NCBI GenBank assembly: GCA_024138015.1
Contig: JAMXBB010000007.1
Coordinates: 72,660,932-72,724,931, forward strand
DNA length: 64,000 nt
Direction: 5' to 3'
From: Lumnitzera littorea
Lineage: Eukaryota > Streptophyta > Magnoliopsida > Myrtales > Combretaceae
The position numbers were made by a program, and so were the translations under genes. Below are positions 1 to 10,729 of the stretch, piece after piece (position 1 is the stretch's first letter; each line of letters opens with the position of its first letter). The notes beneath the pieces were generated by a model that ran no database searches, was not told where the DNA came from, and saw only the letters and a program-made list of their open reading frames with translations.

Positions 1-509
1 ATTCAGTAATTAAACTAGATTCAAACGAATTCAAATCTAATTTAACTAAATTCATATGATTTAAATAGATATGACCCGATTTTCAATCTCGCTTCTGCAA
101 AGATAGAAAAATAAAGACATAGGTACCTGTTGAGACTCGAACCCATGACTTCCAATTAAATCTAACCTAAACATTCCGATACTTATCCCTTAGACCATTG
201 GCCTATGTCTTGGCATTCAGTTCAATTAAATTATATTTAAACTATCCAATTCCCTAAAATAAAATTTTTTTAACTAAACTAAAATTAAAAACTATTTGTT
301 CTAAAAAAAGTTACTTCCTAAAAATATACAAAAAATCTTTTTTAATTAAAATTTTTTCTTTTCTTATTTTTTTGGTATTTTCATCATTTGTTAAATTTTT
401 ATTATTTTTATATTTTATTAAATTTTTTTGTTATTTTTGTTTTTGAATTAGGACCTTTTTATAAAAATAAAAATTAAGACTATGGAGGGGCAAAAATTAG
501 GTGTCTACA
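1..509 (-). mobile_element. LTR fragment, same family as 34821-36957
   Basis: Read on the minus strand, the segment starts at 509 with TGTAGACACC and continues TAATTTTTGCCCC, identical to the start of the LTR at 34821. Further in, both copies share the block around the B-box-like GGGTTCGAGTC and the following CCTATGTCTTTATTTTTCTA. The other end lies outside the window, so it cannot be told whether this is a solo LTR or the edge of a whole element. The host DNA is to the right of 509. The family is probably of the Tat/Ogre or other large-LTR gypsy type, which is inference from LTR size and style only. Confidence 0.72.
134..201 (-). other. tRNA-like pol III promoter boxes inside the LTR
   Basis: On the minus strand an A-box-like stretch (around 181-201, TGGTCTAAGGGATAAGT) is followed about 40 bases later by a near-consensus B box, GGGTTCGAGTC (134-144). 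The same pair at the same relative place is present in the LTR at 34821-36957. There is no cloverleaf that I can close, so this is not called a tRNA gene. It may be the relic of a SINE or tRNA captured by the LTR family. Confidence 0.4.
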
Positions 510-2027
510 TATACTAAGTGGTGTTGTTTTGAGCTAAAAAATTTTCATTAGAATACATATTATATCCATTTAATTGCTATATAGCCCAATTTGGAATTCA
601 TGTATGTTTAGTATTTATTGTATATTTTGACCCTAAAAATAAGGCACATTATGAGATAAATGGATTTTTGTGAAATTAATTGATAAAATTGATGTCCAAT
701 AACTTCTGGAGACTTTTAATAATGTCAGCACATAAGAGAATTAATTTGTATAAAAATAACACTATTTGCCTAATTAATTATAATTTAGGGATAAAAATCG
801 TAATTTTACATATATAGGCGATAAACCTGATAGCAATAAACAAGTTACTGGTTGAATTCCTATATTTTTATGAGCCTATAGAAATTTTTATGGAATTATT
901 TGATGACCCGAGATATTTATTATGAATTTTCTTAATTAAATTGCTTAATTTACTAACCATGATACATTTATAATAAAACAAGGCTAAAATATGATAAATA
1001 TTGAAATAAATCCTATACATATACATACTAACCAGGTCTAATTAGAGTGGGTTTTTATCATATTTTGTTCTATCATATGACTTAGGCTAGGATATACGCG
1101 TATCAAGGCTAAAAATTACATATGTTACTAAGCTATTTTAGGAAATTATATAAAATATACCCTATTTATATAATATAAATATAATATGATAATGCTTGTT
1201 ATAGGAGCATATATATAATAGAAACTAAAAATATCCTTTAAAAGCCATGTCTTGAAATAAAACCTGTATTACGTATTGCTAAGTTTGTATGAATCCAACA
1301 ATATTAGTTTTACTAAAATTGGATAATTCTAAATAATAAAATAGGTATTTTTAATATCATAGAAATTATTGTCCAACAACAACCTTTTTTGTAATTGAAA
1401 TATAATTTAATTGATAAGATGAACAATTCGATACGATCGAAATGATATGTTATAGGTAATAGTTTAACTACCTCTAACGTTAATATTTACTAATTTAATA
1501 TAACTTGTATCGTTAAACTATAATAAACTACATATTTAAATATAACTATATTTCACCATTTATGAATAATATAATTTAATATATTTATGTATCTAACTTC
1601 ATAAATAGTATTTTAACTAAATTATATAATAATACAAAAGTTAGATAAAACCTTAACGTTTGGGTTTTGTATATATATATATAAGATTTCTAAAAGGAGC
1701 AAAACGTTGATAGTACAAATCGATTAGAGTGAGCAACAGTACAAGTAAGTGGAATCAATATTTCATGGTATTTTAAGGTATTATTTTAGAATATTTGGAG
1801 ATTTTGATATGTATTTACTTGTGATTGTAGCTAGTAGTTTGCGCATGTGCAATGCTTATGTTTGAGATTTGATTTGTTGTAACGAGAGTTGAGCTCCATG
1901 CTATAAACCATACGAAATTTCACCAACCTAAAAGTAAGGTCGGATGAAAAAGTCCTCAAATAGTTCATAGAACTACCTAGACATAATAATAAAACTGTAG
2001 GTAAAAGAATTAAACCCTGAACGTTCA

Positions 2028-2720
2028 ACTTAAAACCCTAAATGAAGTAAGTCTTAAAACCCTAACCAAACGAGCAAGAACCTTAAGAACGTTAATACTT
2101 GAAAAACCTTAAGACGATAATGAAATCCTAAAATGATCATTAAGCCCTAGTTAAATGATCGAATATCTTAATGACCCTAATGAACATTAATAGTAAGTTT
2201 AAACACATTGATAAAAGTGACTGAAATCACTAAACAACTAAAACCCTAACCTTTAAGCTCGTATGCAAACCAAATTACTATAAATGGACATCAAACCCTA
2301 ATTACACCTTAGGCACAAGTTTAAGTGCTTAAAATTAACTAAAGTACATTATCTAAATTTGACAAAACCCTAAACGTATCCTAATTACATTTAACTAGCC
2401 TAACTATGCCTCATTACTATCCATTACCTTAATCAAACCCTAATTCATAACCAACTATCATTACATCTCAATTAACTACAAGTCAAACTTGATTAAGAGC
2501 TACAAGACAATCCCTTAATTACACTTAATGCATCTTGTATCCTTAGGAGACAAGATCTTTCCTTAAGTGATAATAATGTAAGGGAGTACATGGTTCCCTT
2601 TTTAGCCATGCCCTTATCTACTCAAAATACACATACTTTGTCCCCTCACTTTCTCTCTCCTTCATGCCGGCCATTCCTTGTCTCCCTCACTCATTTTGTT
2701 TATTTTCAAAAACCCTAAAA
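2028..2720 (+). repeat. Cluster of scattered telomere-like AAACCCTAA words
   Basis: AAACCCTAA or AAAACCCTAA occurs about seven times, near 2034, 2054, 2242, 2295, 2364, 2436 and 2708, with other CCTAA words between. They are dispersed, not in tandem, so this is not an interstitial telomere array. The word equals the plant telobox. Confidence 0.55.
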
Positions 2721-2876
2721 CACTCTCAAAGGATCAAACCCTTAACCCCACCCCCCATTTTCTCTTTCAGCTACCACATACACATCATCACCGACTACTT
2801 CACTACCCCCACCACCACAGCAAACCCTTTACCACCAAGTCTCGCGCTACCTACGTACACCCCCTAACCCTTCAAT

Positions 2877-2937
2877 ACACACACACACACACACCAAGCT
2901 TAAGGTACACCCACTTAAGAGGGCCATCCTTAAGCTT
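2877..2937. repeat. (AC)9 microsatellite followed by a perfect 10-bp inverted repeat
   Basis: 2877-2894 is a nine-unit AC run. It is followed by AAGCTTAAGG (2896-2905) and its exact reverse complement CCTTAAGCTT (2928-2937), with a 22-base loop. No role can be assigned. Confidence 0.75.
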
Positions 2938-4234
2938 ACTCCGGCGAGTGACTAAGTTAGTTTTTCTTTAGTTTTCCTTATAGAATAGTGTTAGGAACTT
3001 GCTTTTTCTTTGATGAACTTTACTTTACAACATGGTTCTATATGTTTTAGGGAGTTTCATGAAGAACAAATAAAGTTAGTGAAAGAAAAACACACTTTGT
3101 AAAGAGTCATAGCACTAGTAGCATGATAGTGTAGTGTAGTGTTGATTTTTAGTCTAGATCATTAGGAAGTGTGATGAAACCCCCATTCCCTTTGTCATGC
3201 CACCACTTACTTAACACCATAACACTCTTCTATACGTTTTTATGTCATGATTATGGTTATAGATGAGTAAAAACATAAATTACTTAAATAGAATAACCAT
3301 AAAAATAAGTATTGCATGAAAATAGAAGAAATGACCCTAAGAACACTAAGAGGCCGTAACCACTACTTCCATGAACCCATCATATTTGTAAATTATTTTT
3401 ATTAGCTTAATGATATTTTTATTTAGTGTTAAGTATGATTTAAGACTTAATTAACGAAGTTAAGTAGGCAAAAGTGTAGTTAAGGCCATAAAGTTTAGTT
3501 AAGGCCCTAAACTAGCTTAATTAGTAATTAGAAGGTTAAAAATGATATTAATAACCACTAAAATTTTAATGTCCAAATCTGTAAACCTAACAAAAGTAGG
3601 CTAAACTTAAGTCCAATATTAGCCTTAAGCCTAAAAAGACAAGTGGATTTAGGCTTAAGACGCTAAAAAGTGATTTAGGCTCAAAAAGCCTAAAAGAACT
3701 AACTTTAGAGCCCATGTGATTAAGTAACCAAATCTAAACCTTAGGTTGAAGGGCTTAGAATGAGTTAATTAAGAGGCCTACTAAACCTAAAGGCCCATTC
3801 GAGATGCACACTCAAAACACCTACCCTAGGCTCTTTAGTGATTTAGAGCTTTAAACTTAATAAAAAGGCCTATTTAGACTTGTAAGAGTATCACCAAGGC
3901 CCACTTTAAAATTTTAAGGTGTTGGACAGAAATAAAAAATTCTATTTAAAATACTTAAAAGAAGACCTAAGTTATTAAGCATAAGGCCCAAGGTAAAAAA
4001 TCAAGCCCAAGACCTAAAATTAGGCCCAAATCTTAAAGTGACTCAACTCATCATTTGGGCCTACAACCTTGTAAAGCCCAAATAAAAAACTTGTTGACCT
4101 AAAAACTCAAAAATAACTTTACCAAATGAAAGAACATATAAAAATGATGAAAATGATTATAAGATCACAAAAAATAGAGTTAAAACGAAGAAAATACACC
4201 TAAATTATGAAAACAACTACATCAAGGTTAGTAA

Positions 4235-4412
4235 GCAGTAAGCTTAGTTAGCTAATGCAAATAGAATACTCATAGACCTTAATTATATTCTTCAGGTGAC
4301 AAGGATATTGAGTTAGATGCAATCAAGAACTACTAAGACTGGGACTACTGGAACTGGGTAAATGAGCAATAAGCTTAGTTAGCTAATGCAAATAAAATAA
4401 TCATAGACCTTA
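4235..4412. repeat. 47-bp direct repeat, two copies
   Basis: 4235-4281 and 4366-4412 are near-identical (core AAGCTTAGTTAGCTAATGCA, then CATAGACCTTA), with about four differences, 131 bases apart start to start. They lie just beyond the gag end of element A and look like a local duplication in its non-coding 3' part. Confidence 0.8.
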
Positions 4413-4439
4413 AACTAAAATAACTAAAAATAAAATTAA

Positions 4440-5870
4440 TCACACTTAAGCTGCCTCCTAAGGAGTGCTTTTTGTTTTACATTGTTAGCTTAATCATTAA
4501 CGCTTCTCTCCTCATTTGGGTTCCAACTTAGTTGGTTTGGAATTTAACTCGGTATTTTTGGGCAAGCTTCCTTATGGTCTTTTAGTGATCATTTTTGCCA
4601 ATTGTCCTAATTAGTTCTCCAAATTCCTTAATGAAGCTTCCATGTTTCTTAATGCAGCTTCATTAGCTTGGAATCACACATCTGAACTTAAGATAAATCA
4701 ATTCAACAATTCTTCGACATTGGTGGCCTTGTTCTATTCCTGCACATCATGATTTTGCTGTTACTGCTATTGGCCTCCCCAAGAAAAGTTGGGATGATTT
4801 CTCCGACTTAGGTTATAAGTATTATTGAAAGGATTGTTCATAGATCAGTTAGTAACAAAATTCACATCTTTGGTTTTAGTTAAAATTTCATCCTACACTA
4901 AGTTAAAGGGTTTTATTAGTCCATCAATCTTATTACTTAAATTTTCAACCTAAGCAATTAATATAGTTATAAAATCAACTTCATATTTTCAAAACATTTT
5001 CACCTTGGCTCTTACATTATCCCGCTGCGAATTATTCATTGCCATGCATTCAATTAGCTTTTGGGCCTTCTCTGGTGCTTAATACTCATAGTGCCTCCAA
5101 ATACGACACCGATCATTTGATGCATGGAATAATTAAGTCTATTATAGAACATCTGAATTTACATCCATTGAGGTAATTCGTAGTGCACAAACCTCCCCAA
5201 TAATTCCTTAAATCTCTCCTAAGGGTCATAGAAAGTCTAGTCATCAGATTGAACAGAAGCATATATATTATTCCTAATTTTCACCACCCTTACGGATGGA
5301 AAATATTTTCCTAAGAATTTTTCTACGAAGGATTCTCAAGTCATAATTAAGCCTCTATGTAAAGAATTAAGCCATTATTTGGCCTTACCTCACGAAAAGA
5401 ATGGAAATAACCTCAATTTTATTGTCTCGTTAAGATACCATTGATCTTCAATGTGTCGTAGATCTTGAGGAAACTTAAGATATGATCGTTGGGGTCCTCA
5501 TCAGCCAATCCATCAAACCAAACAAATTGTTGGACCATTTGGATGACATTAGATTGAATTTGAAAATTTGTTTGAATAATAAGCCTTGTGATGCTAGACT
5601 CAGCTCCAGTCACCATTGGTTTGACAAACTCCATGAGAGTCTTGTTGGCATCATCGTTGTTGCTGTTCTTATTATTCAATGCCATGTTTCCGAATTTAAC
5701 TACCTGCTCACTATCTGAATCTTCTAATTCTTCTTTTAATCTGAGTGGCAAGACTCAATCTATGGTGTCACTATTTCTTCTATGGAGATATCATACAGTT
5801 CTTTCAATCTTTGGATTAAATTCTACTAAATTACTGCTGTTGCTCCTTGTCGTAAACAAGAAAGATTAAA
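4440..5870 (-). pseudogene. Decayed gag of Athila-like Ty3/gypsy element A
   Basis: Gag is the structural polyprotein that packages retrotransposon RNA. On the minus strand an open stretch of 110 residues (5751-5419) ends in a capsid-type run, IQMVQQFVWFDGLADEDPN, followed by HILSFLKIYDTLK. Further along come NPFNNTYNLSRRNHPNFSW and, near 4620-4690, LRNMEASLRNLENQLGQLAK, both in the order expected of Athila-type gag. Several stops break the frame. Directly after the gag end the minus strand reads AAGCACTCCTTAGGAGGCAG (about 4450-4470), which resembles the conserved junction normally found after pol in this lineage. So pol appears to be missing, and A may be a gag-only non-autonomous derivative. 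The neighbouring LTR and primer site at 5999-7262 belong to it. Confidence 0.75.
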
Positions 5871-5998
5871 AAATTAGTAATAATATGAGAGAGAATAGTA
5901 TCAAAATAACTAAGGAAAGGAATATTACAAATATGTAAGAATTATTCAAGAATCTAGGGTTTTTTTTGCTTATTTCCTAATTAGACTACTCTATTAGT

Positions 5999-6016
5999 TC
6001 CCCAACAACGACATCA
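5999..6016 (-). other. Decayed tRNA-Asp primer binding site of element A
   Basis: The minus strand reads TGATGTCGTTGTTGGGGA. It aligns without gaps to TGGCGCCGTTGCCGGGGA, the complement of the plant tRNA-Asp 3' end used by Athila-like elements. All five differences are C-to-T or G-to-A changes, the pattern left by deaminated methylcytosine. It sits next to the LTR end at 6023. Confidence 0.72.
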
Positions 6017-6022
6017 AAAACT

Positions 6023-7262
6023 TGATAGGCTATATGAGGAAGCATACTGGGAGTGTATCTAACTATATTTAGCAATTATCTCCTTGGATTATTCAATTAC
6101 CTAACTTATATGATAAAAGATTTAATAGAGCAAATTCAAAATAAAAATTAAAGATTGCAATAATAACACAAAATAAATAATTAAAAATAAAAATAAGAAA
6201 CTAAATAAAACGACTAACTAAGAATAAAAACAACAAAGTAATTAAATTAATAAAAAGATAACATATTCCTTAGTAAATCATTAATTGTTTATTACCTAAT
6301 TCCAAGTAATTTATTCAATCTTAATTGCTATATTGAACTATGGAGATTCCTATTATGAACTAAGTAAACTCCCATCTTTACCTAATTCCTAATATTAAAA
6401 CACTCTTTACCTAAATCACTTCTAAATAGAGCCTTGGAAGATCACATTACACTCTTAAATCCTACTATTAGATTCCCTTAATCTAGAAAAACCAACCATT
6501 AAACGTTTTAACTAGTCAATTTTGCCTAATTGTGTTAGTCAGTCATATTGTATGCTTTCACAAACTCTACAATAGACTCTAGCAATAACTTAATAATCGA
6601 TATATTGAATTAAAGCAAACAATATAAACAACGTAATTAGATCATAATATATAGACTTAATTTCATTAATAAAAATTACCCTAAAACATAGGGTTCAACA
6701 ACAATTTACTAAGTAATTAAAATAAAAACATGACAATAATTAAAATGAAGAGCGGAGAGGAGGCCCCTTTATAATTCTATATCCTATTAACTTGGATTCA
6801 GTGGACTTTCTTTGTAACTCTAGGCTTAAGCATCTATTTATAAAAAGTAGACTTATAATTATAAAGAAAACTTAACAAAAATAGAAGATTACGAATCATT
6901 GCAAGTCCATGGTTGAGGTACACAGTAGTGAGCTTAGTTGTGTACTTGCAATTTGTCCAAAATCTCAAAAATTTAATGGAATTCAATGATGGGGGGATCA
7001 TGAGTAGGGACTACGGTCATAGTCTTTGACTATCATCTTTATTGGACTTTTTTTCTTGCTCGAAATTTGTCTGCTTCAATCTTCAATCAATGCTTTTATC
7101 CAAATTAACTCCAAAAATTGATAAAAATCTTTAAAATTATATAAAATGCTCTTAAAGTCCTTGAAAATGAAATTTAAACAAACTAAACTCAAAATACCAC
7201 AAAATTAACTAAATTAAGATCCAAAATAACTATAGAAAATGTATACTAAATTGATGTTATCA
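6023..7262 (-). mobile_element. 5' LTR of Athila-like element A
   Basis: In plus orientation the block begins TGATAGGC and ends GTTATCA, giving the inverted TGATA/TATCA ends. The primer site follows the left end after a short spacer. Its length (1240 bp) and layout match the LTRs at 10730-11977 and 47088-48291. At 7263 the gag/pro frame of element B resumes, so A is inserted into B. The second LTR of A was not found, so no target duplication can be confirmed. Confidence 0.7.
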
Positions 7263-7469
7263 AGCATCAACAAGAGGAAAGTCAATGCATAACTGTTTGA
7301 AAAGGTTAAGGAATTTACTGAATTGTTGATAATTACGATCCTATTTCAAGTACTGAGGATATGGAACTGGAGGGTGGTATTCCTTCCCTTTAGGCTGCTT
7401 TAGACTGTGTCTGGATCAATAGAAACTTCCATATTATCCTTCTTCTCAAAATACAACCCCTTGCCACTC

Positions 7470-8245
7470 TGACAGGAATCTAGCGCTTGGACCTCTCATC
7501 CGAGCAAGAGTAAGAGGCCTGAATAATTTAGTTTCTTGGATTCTTAGCTACTAAAATAGTTTTGTCTATGCTTACCAGAAAGATAACACCACTATGTATG
7601 ATCTTTCAAGCTTTTGAGTTGTTTGGTATACCACCTTGATTGATTCGGACCTCTTCGAGCTATCTCCAAAGTTAATCCTTTTGACCAATCCTAAAGGTTG
7701 CCTCTCATTACTAACCTACTATGCTTAGCTACATAAAAGCCTTGTGATTGTTAACCAAATCTTAGACTATAAAAAACTATCAATGGAATACATCTTAGCT
7801 TCTTCTACAATAACACGTGTCCCACTCCCCACGAATGTACCTTGACATTGGAATCTTCTCTTTTTAAAAGGATTACATAATTATCCTTTTACATTTGTAC
7901 TTATATTTTTATAAATTTATCGCCTTTTGTAATAATTTTGCTTAGCATAGTAACCTTAGAATCCCTTGTATAAATACCTTGTTAAGGCAATTGTTGCTAA
8001 CAAAATTTCCTCTTATTATTAATGAAATATGTAGGTTCCTTTTCCTTTCTCTTGTGTTGAGAACTTTATCCCTTAGCACATAGTAACCCTTGAGCAAGGT
8101 TATGCCTATGAGTTACATCCAGCGACATGTTAGTTCATGAGTGCTTGAGTAGTGAGTTGCATTCATGAGTAGCTTACAAAGCTTAATCCTTCACAAGTAA
8201 TGAGTTTCATCCACACGTTGGTAAGACCTCCTTCGAAGCATATTA
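7470..8245 (+). mobile_element. Solo LTR of the element-C family, inserted in B
   Basis: It starts TGACAGGAATC and ends GAAGCATATTA, matching the C LTR ends TGATGAGAATC and GAGGCACATCA. Inside are a TATA signal (TGTATAAATACC, about 7970) and the block ATGAGTTACATCCAGCGA, shared with the C LTRs. Near its start it reads PLIRARVRGLNN in frame, the family's pol tail encoded in the LTR. The flanks are ACTCT (7466-7470) and ACTCT (8246-8250), sharing the T of the start, so a T has probably been lost at the left border. No internal region accompanies it. Confidence 0.82.
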
Positions 8246-8483
8246 ACTCTTGAGAGTCACTACTTCAACTTGTTCTTTAGGATTTGCTTCAATGTTCCTA
8301 GGCAATGAGCCTCATTGCCTCTCATTTAACATCCTTACCAGCCGTTCAATCTGATTGTCCAGATTATAGATGGAAGCTTCTTGATTTCTTAAGGAGGTCT
8401 TTATCTATTACATCTTTGCCTCATTAGTCTGAATGTATTCCTCCAAGAGATTCTTTAGTTTCTTCTTTGTGTTTGGTGGAAGA

Positions 8484-9337
8484 TGATGCGAACTGTAGCC
8501 AAGAACAGACAAAGCCGATTGCTAAATGGGTCTAAGCTTGTAGAAAGTTTGAAAAGAGTCAATGGGGAAAGGTATGAAAAGGTAAAAGCAAAGGACGAAA
8601 ACAGTAAGCAAAACCCACGAATAGCTCCAGAGGATGTAATGCATCAATGAAACTTTCAAGGACTCGTGACACAATTCAATGTGACGTACGAATTGGTCCA
8701 ATGAGGTTACTTGCTACCTAACCTTGCTTAAGGGAAAGGACAAGAGTGATGTCGAGAGTAAACAACAGTTTTTACGTAAGGAAGAAGGTACTTAAAAGCG
8801 TATTGAAGATTATCTAATGTCTTACAACTACAAGTATAAAGGTATTTATACCTGCAAACTAGGGTAACTTACCCAAAAGGGAAAAAACAAAAAAGACATT
8901 TCCTAAGGAAGGCAATGTACATGTTATAAAGGGGTAAAAATAAATATACAAGGAAAATAATAATTGGTGCTATAGATTTTACATGTGAACTGTACACATG
9001 GTGATGCGGCATTGGTAAGGTCGTTAGAAGATGCGAACAAAAAGTACGGACGCATGGGTTTGTCCGAGCAAAGATGGCCTAATTAGTCCAGCTTTCTCTC
9101 TTGGCTTCTCGGCAAGGAAGAGGCCGAGCAATTGGTCAACTTGGCAACAGAGAGTAACTGTTAACTTGACATACCACATAACAATGGGCAGTCATACAAT
9201 ACGATATTTGAGGTGACTCGACAAAGAGGTATTCGGCCTCAGCAGGGGTTGGTTGGAACATAAGGATTCATCGTGCCAACACTTCTAGTCCTTGAGCTTG
9301 GCTGCGAGTCAGAGGCCTCGTAGCTTAATTCCCATTA
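8484..9337 (-). mobile_element. Solo LTR of the element-C family, inserted in B
   Basis: Read on the minus strand it runs from TAATGGGAATTAAGC (start TG decayed to TA) to GTTCGCATCA. It carries the same LTR-encoded pol tail (PLTRSQAQGLE) and a TATA signal, GGTATAAATACC. It also has the CTTAAGCAAGGTTAGGTAGC block seen in the C LTRs. The 5-bp flanks are identical: GAAGA at 8479-8483 and GAAGA at 9338-9342. Length is 854 bp. It interrupts the gag of element B, whose frame closes cleanly when the LTR and one GAAGA are removed. Confidence 0.85.
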
Positions 9338-10706
9338 GAAGAGTTAACGGTTGCTAAAACCCACCTGGAGGCAAATTAGATCTTTGTTAAGGTTGGTTTT
9401 GTATCTGCCATTACTAACTCTGATTCTGATTCTAATTTCCCTAAGAAAAATTAAAGTAGTCTCTCTGCCCAAGATTGTAGGTATTGTTGTACGGATTGTA
9501 CTGGGGTCTTAAAGGTTTCCTTAGAAAGTCAACTTACTCCATTTACTCATTTCCTATATATCCATCTAAGTACATATCATTGGGCATGGATTGAAGCTAT
9601 TATAAACCAATTGAAAGTGAGTCAATTTTCTTGCTCAGCATCTCTACCTTTTGTAGCCAATGTATGAACTACATCCAACTCATATACACCTGCAGCTCTT
9701 TGCCTAACCTTAATGTTTTCCTATTGATAGCTGTTTGTGGCCATTGCTTCCGCTAGATTCTAGACTTCTTCAGGTGTCTTTACGTTCAATGTAACTTCTA
9801 TAGCTACTTCTATCATTTGCTTTATCGAAAGATTGAGACCATTATAGAATGTTTGGATTTGCATCCAAAGGGAGAGGCCATGATGTGGGCACTTTCTTAA
9901 CAAGTCTTTAAAGCGCTCCTAGGTATCAAGGAGGGTCTCACCTTCTAATCAGGCATAAGATGATATACCGTTTCTAAGCTTGGCAATTTTAGCAAGCAGA
10001 AAGTATTTCTTTAAAAACTTATCTGCTAAGTCATTCCATGTTGTGATTGAATTCTTTGGAAGAGAATTCAACCATTGTTTAGCTTTGCCTTGCAAAGAAA
10101 ATGGGAAAAGATGCAGTTTTATGGCATCATCAATCACCCCATTAATCTTAAACGTGTCAGAAATTTCTAAGAAGCTGGAAATGTGAGATTAAGGTCTTCA
10201 TCTTGTACGCCATCGAATTACATGAACTATTGCACCATTTGAATAATATTCAGCTTGATCTTAAAGTTATTGGCTACAACAGCCGACCTATCGATACTGG
10301 AATTTGCTTTAATTAGAGAGGGCCGAGAATAGTCAGACATTGTTCTTGGTTGATTCTCGTTGTTGGCTATGGTGTCCTCTAGTATATCTTCTTAGTCGGA
10401 TACTTAGTCGCTTACTAGCTCATCCACTTTATCTTTGTCCTTAATTCTTAATGGAGATCCTTGATTTATCACCTCTATTGTTTCTCTCACTATTGGCTGT
10501 CTCAAATTTCTTAGGATCATTCTTTCAATCTCCAAACCAATGTCAATTAAATCTCTTGAATGACTTCTAGTCATACATTACACAATAAAAAACTTGGAGT
10601 TAGTTCAAAATCGCACCAACTAGATAAAAGGAAAAAAGAAAACCAAGAAAAGGAAAGAAAGCAATTGTTAGATTAATAAAGTGACTAATGTTCTTAATAT
10701 CACAAG

Positions 10707-10724
10707 TCCTCGGCAATTACACTA
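10707..10724 (-). other. Decayed tRNA-Asp primer binding site of element B
   Basis: The minus strand reads TAGTGTAATTGCCGAGGA against the tRNA-Asp-complementary TGGCGCCGTTGCCGGGGA. Five of six differences are C-to-T or G-to-A. It lies between the gag start (10574) and the LTR end (10730), as expected. Confidence 0.7.
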
Positions 10725-10729
10725 AAAAC

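Larger units (their letters stand above)
510..4439. other. AT-rich stretch without a recognisable gene
   Basis: No open frame here resembles a known protein; the longest (about 97 residues near 2.68-2.97 kb) is low-complexity translation of a C-rich tract. The part at about 2640-2970 is C/T-rich like the transcribed leader of a plant LTR, and 3400-4200 is rich in GGCCTAAA-like words. The stretch could be decayed LTR or the long untranslated part of the adjacent Athila-like element. This is a guess; no second LTR copy or target duplication was found. Confidence 0.45.
7263..10574 (-). pseudogene. Decayed gag-protease region of Athila-like element B, in three pieces
   Basis: The minus-strand frame begins at 10574 (MTRSHSRDLIDIGLEIER). 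It carries a capsid segment (IKLHLFPFSLQGKAKQWLNS, near 10120) and NPYNNTYNLGQRDYFNFS (near 9500). At 9338 it is cut by a solo LTR and resumes at 8483 with LPPNTKKKLKNLLEEY, then QVEVVTLKS. At 8246 it is cut again and resumes at 7469 with SGKG, then YHPPVPYPQYLK and FSKFLNLFKQLCIDFPLVDA, the linker before protease. At 7262 the LTR of element A begins. Many stops are present and pol is not found. Taking out the two LTRs and one target copy each brings the gag frame back into register, which supports this reading. Confidence 0.78.

Noticed and set aside
134..201. A complete tRNA gene
   Set aside because: Only the A and B boxes fit; acceptor and anticodon stems do not close, and the same block is part of an LTR elsewhere in the window.
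2028..2720. Interstitial telomere array
   Set aside because: The AAACCCTAA words are dispersed with unrelated sequence between them, not in tandem.
3110..3140. Left LTR of element A starting at AGCATGATAG near 3120, matching the AGCAT next to LTR A
   Set aside because: Similarity to the LTR stops after a few bases; judged coincidence.
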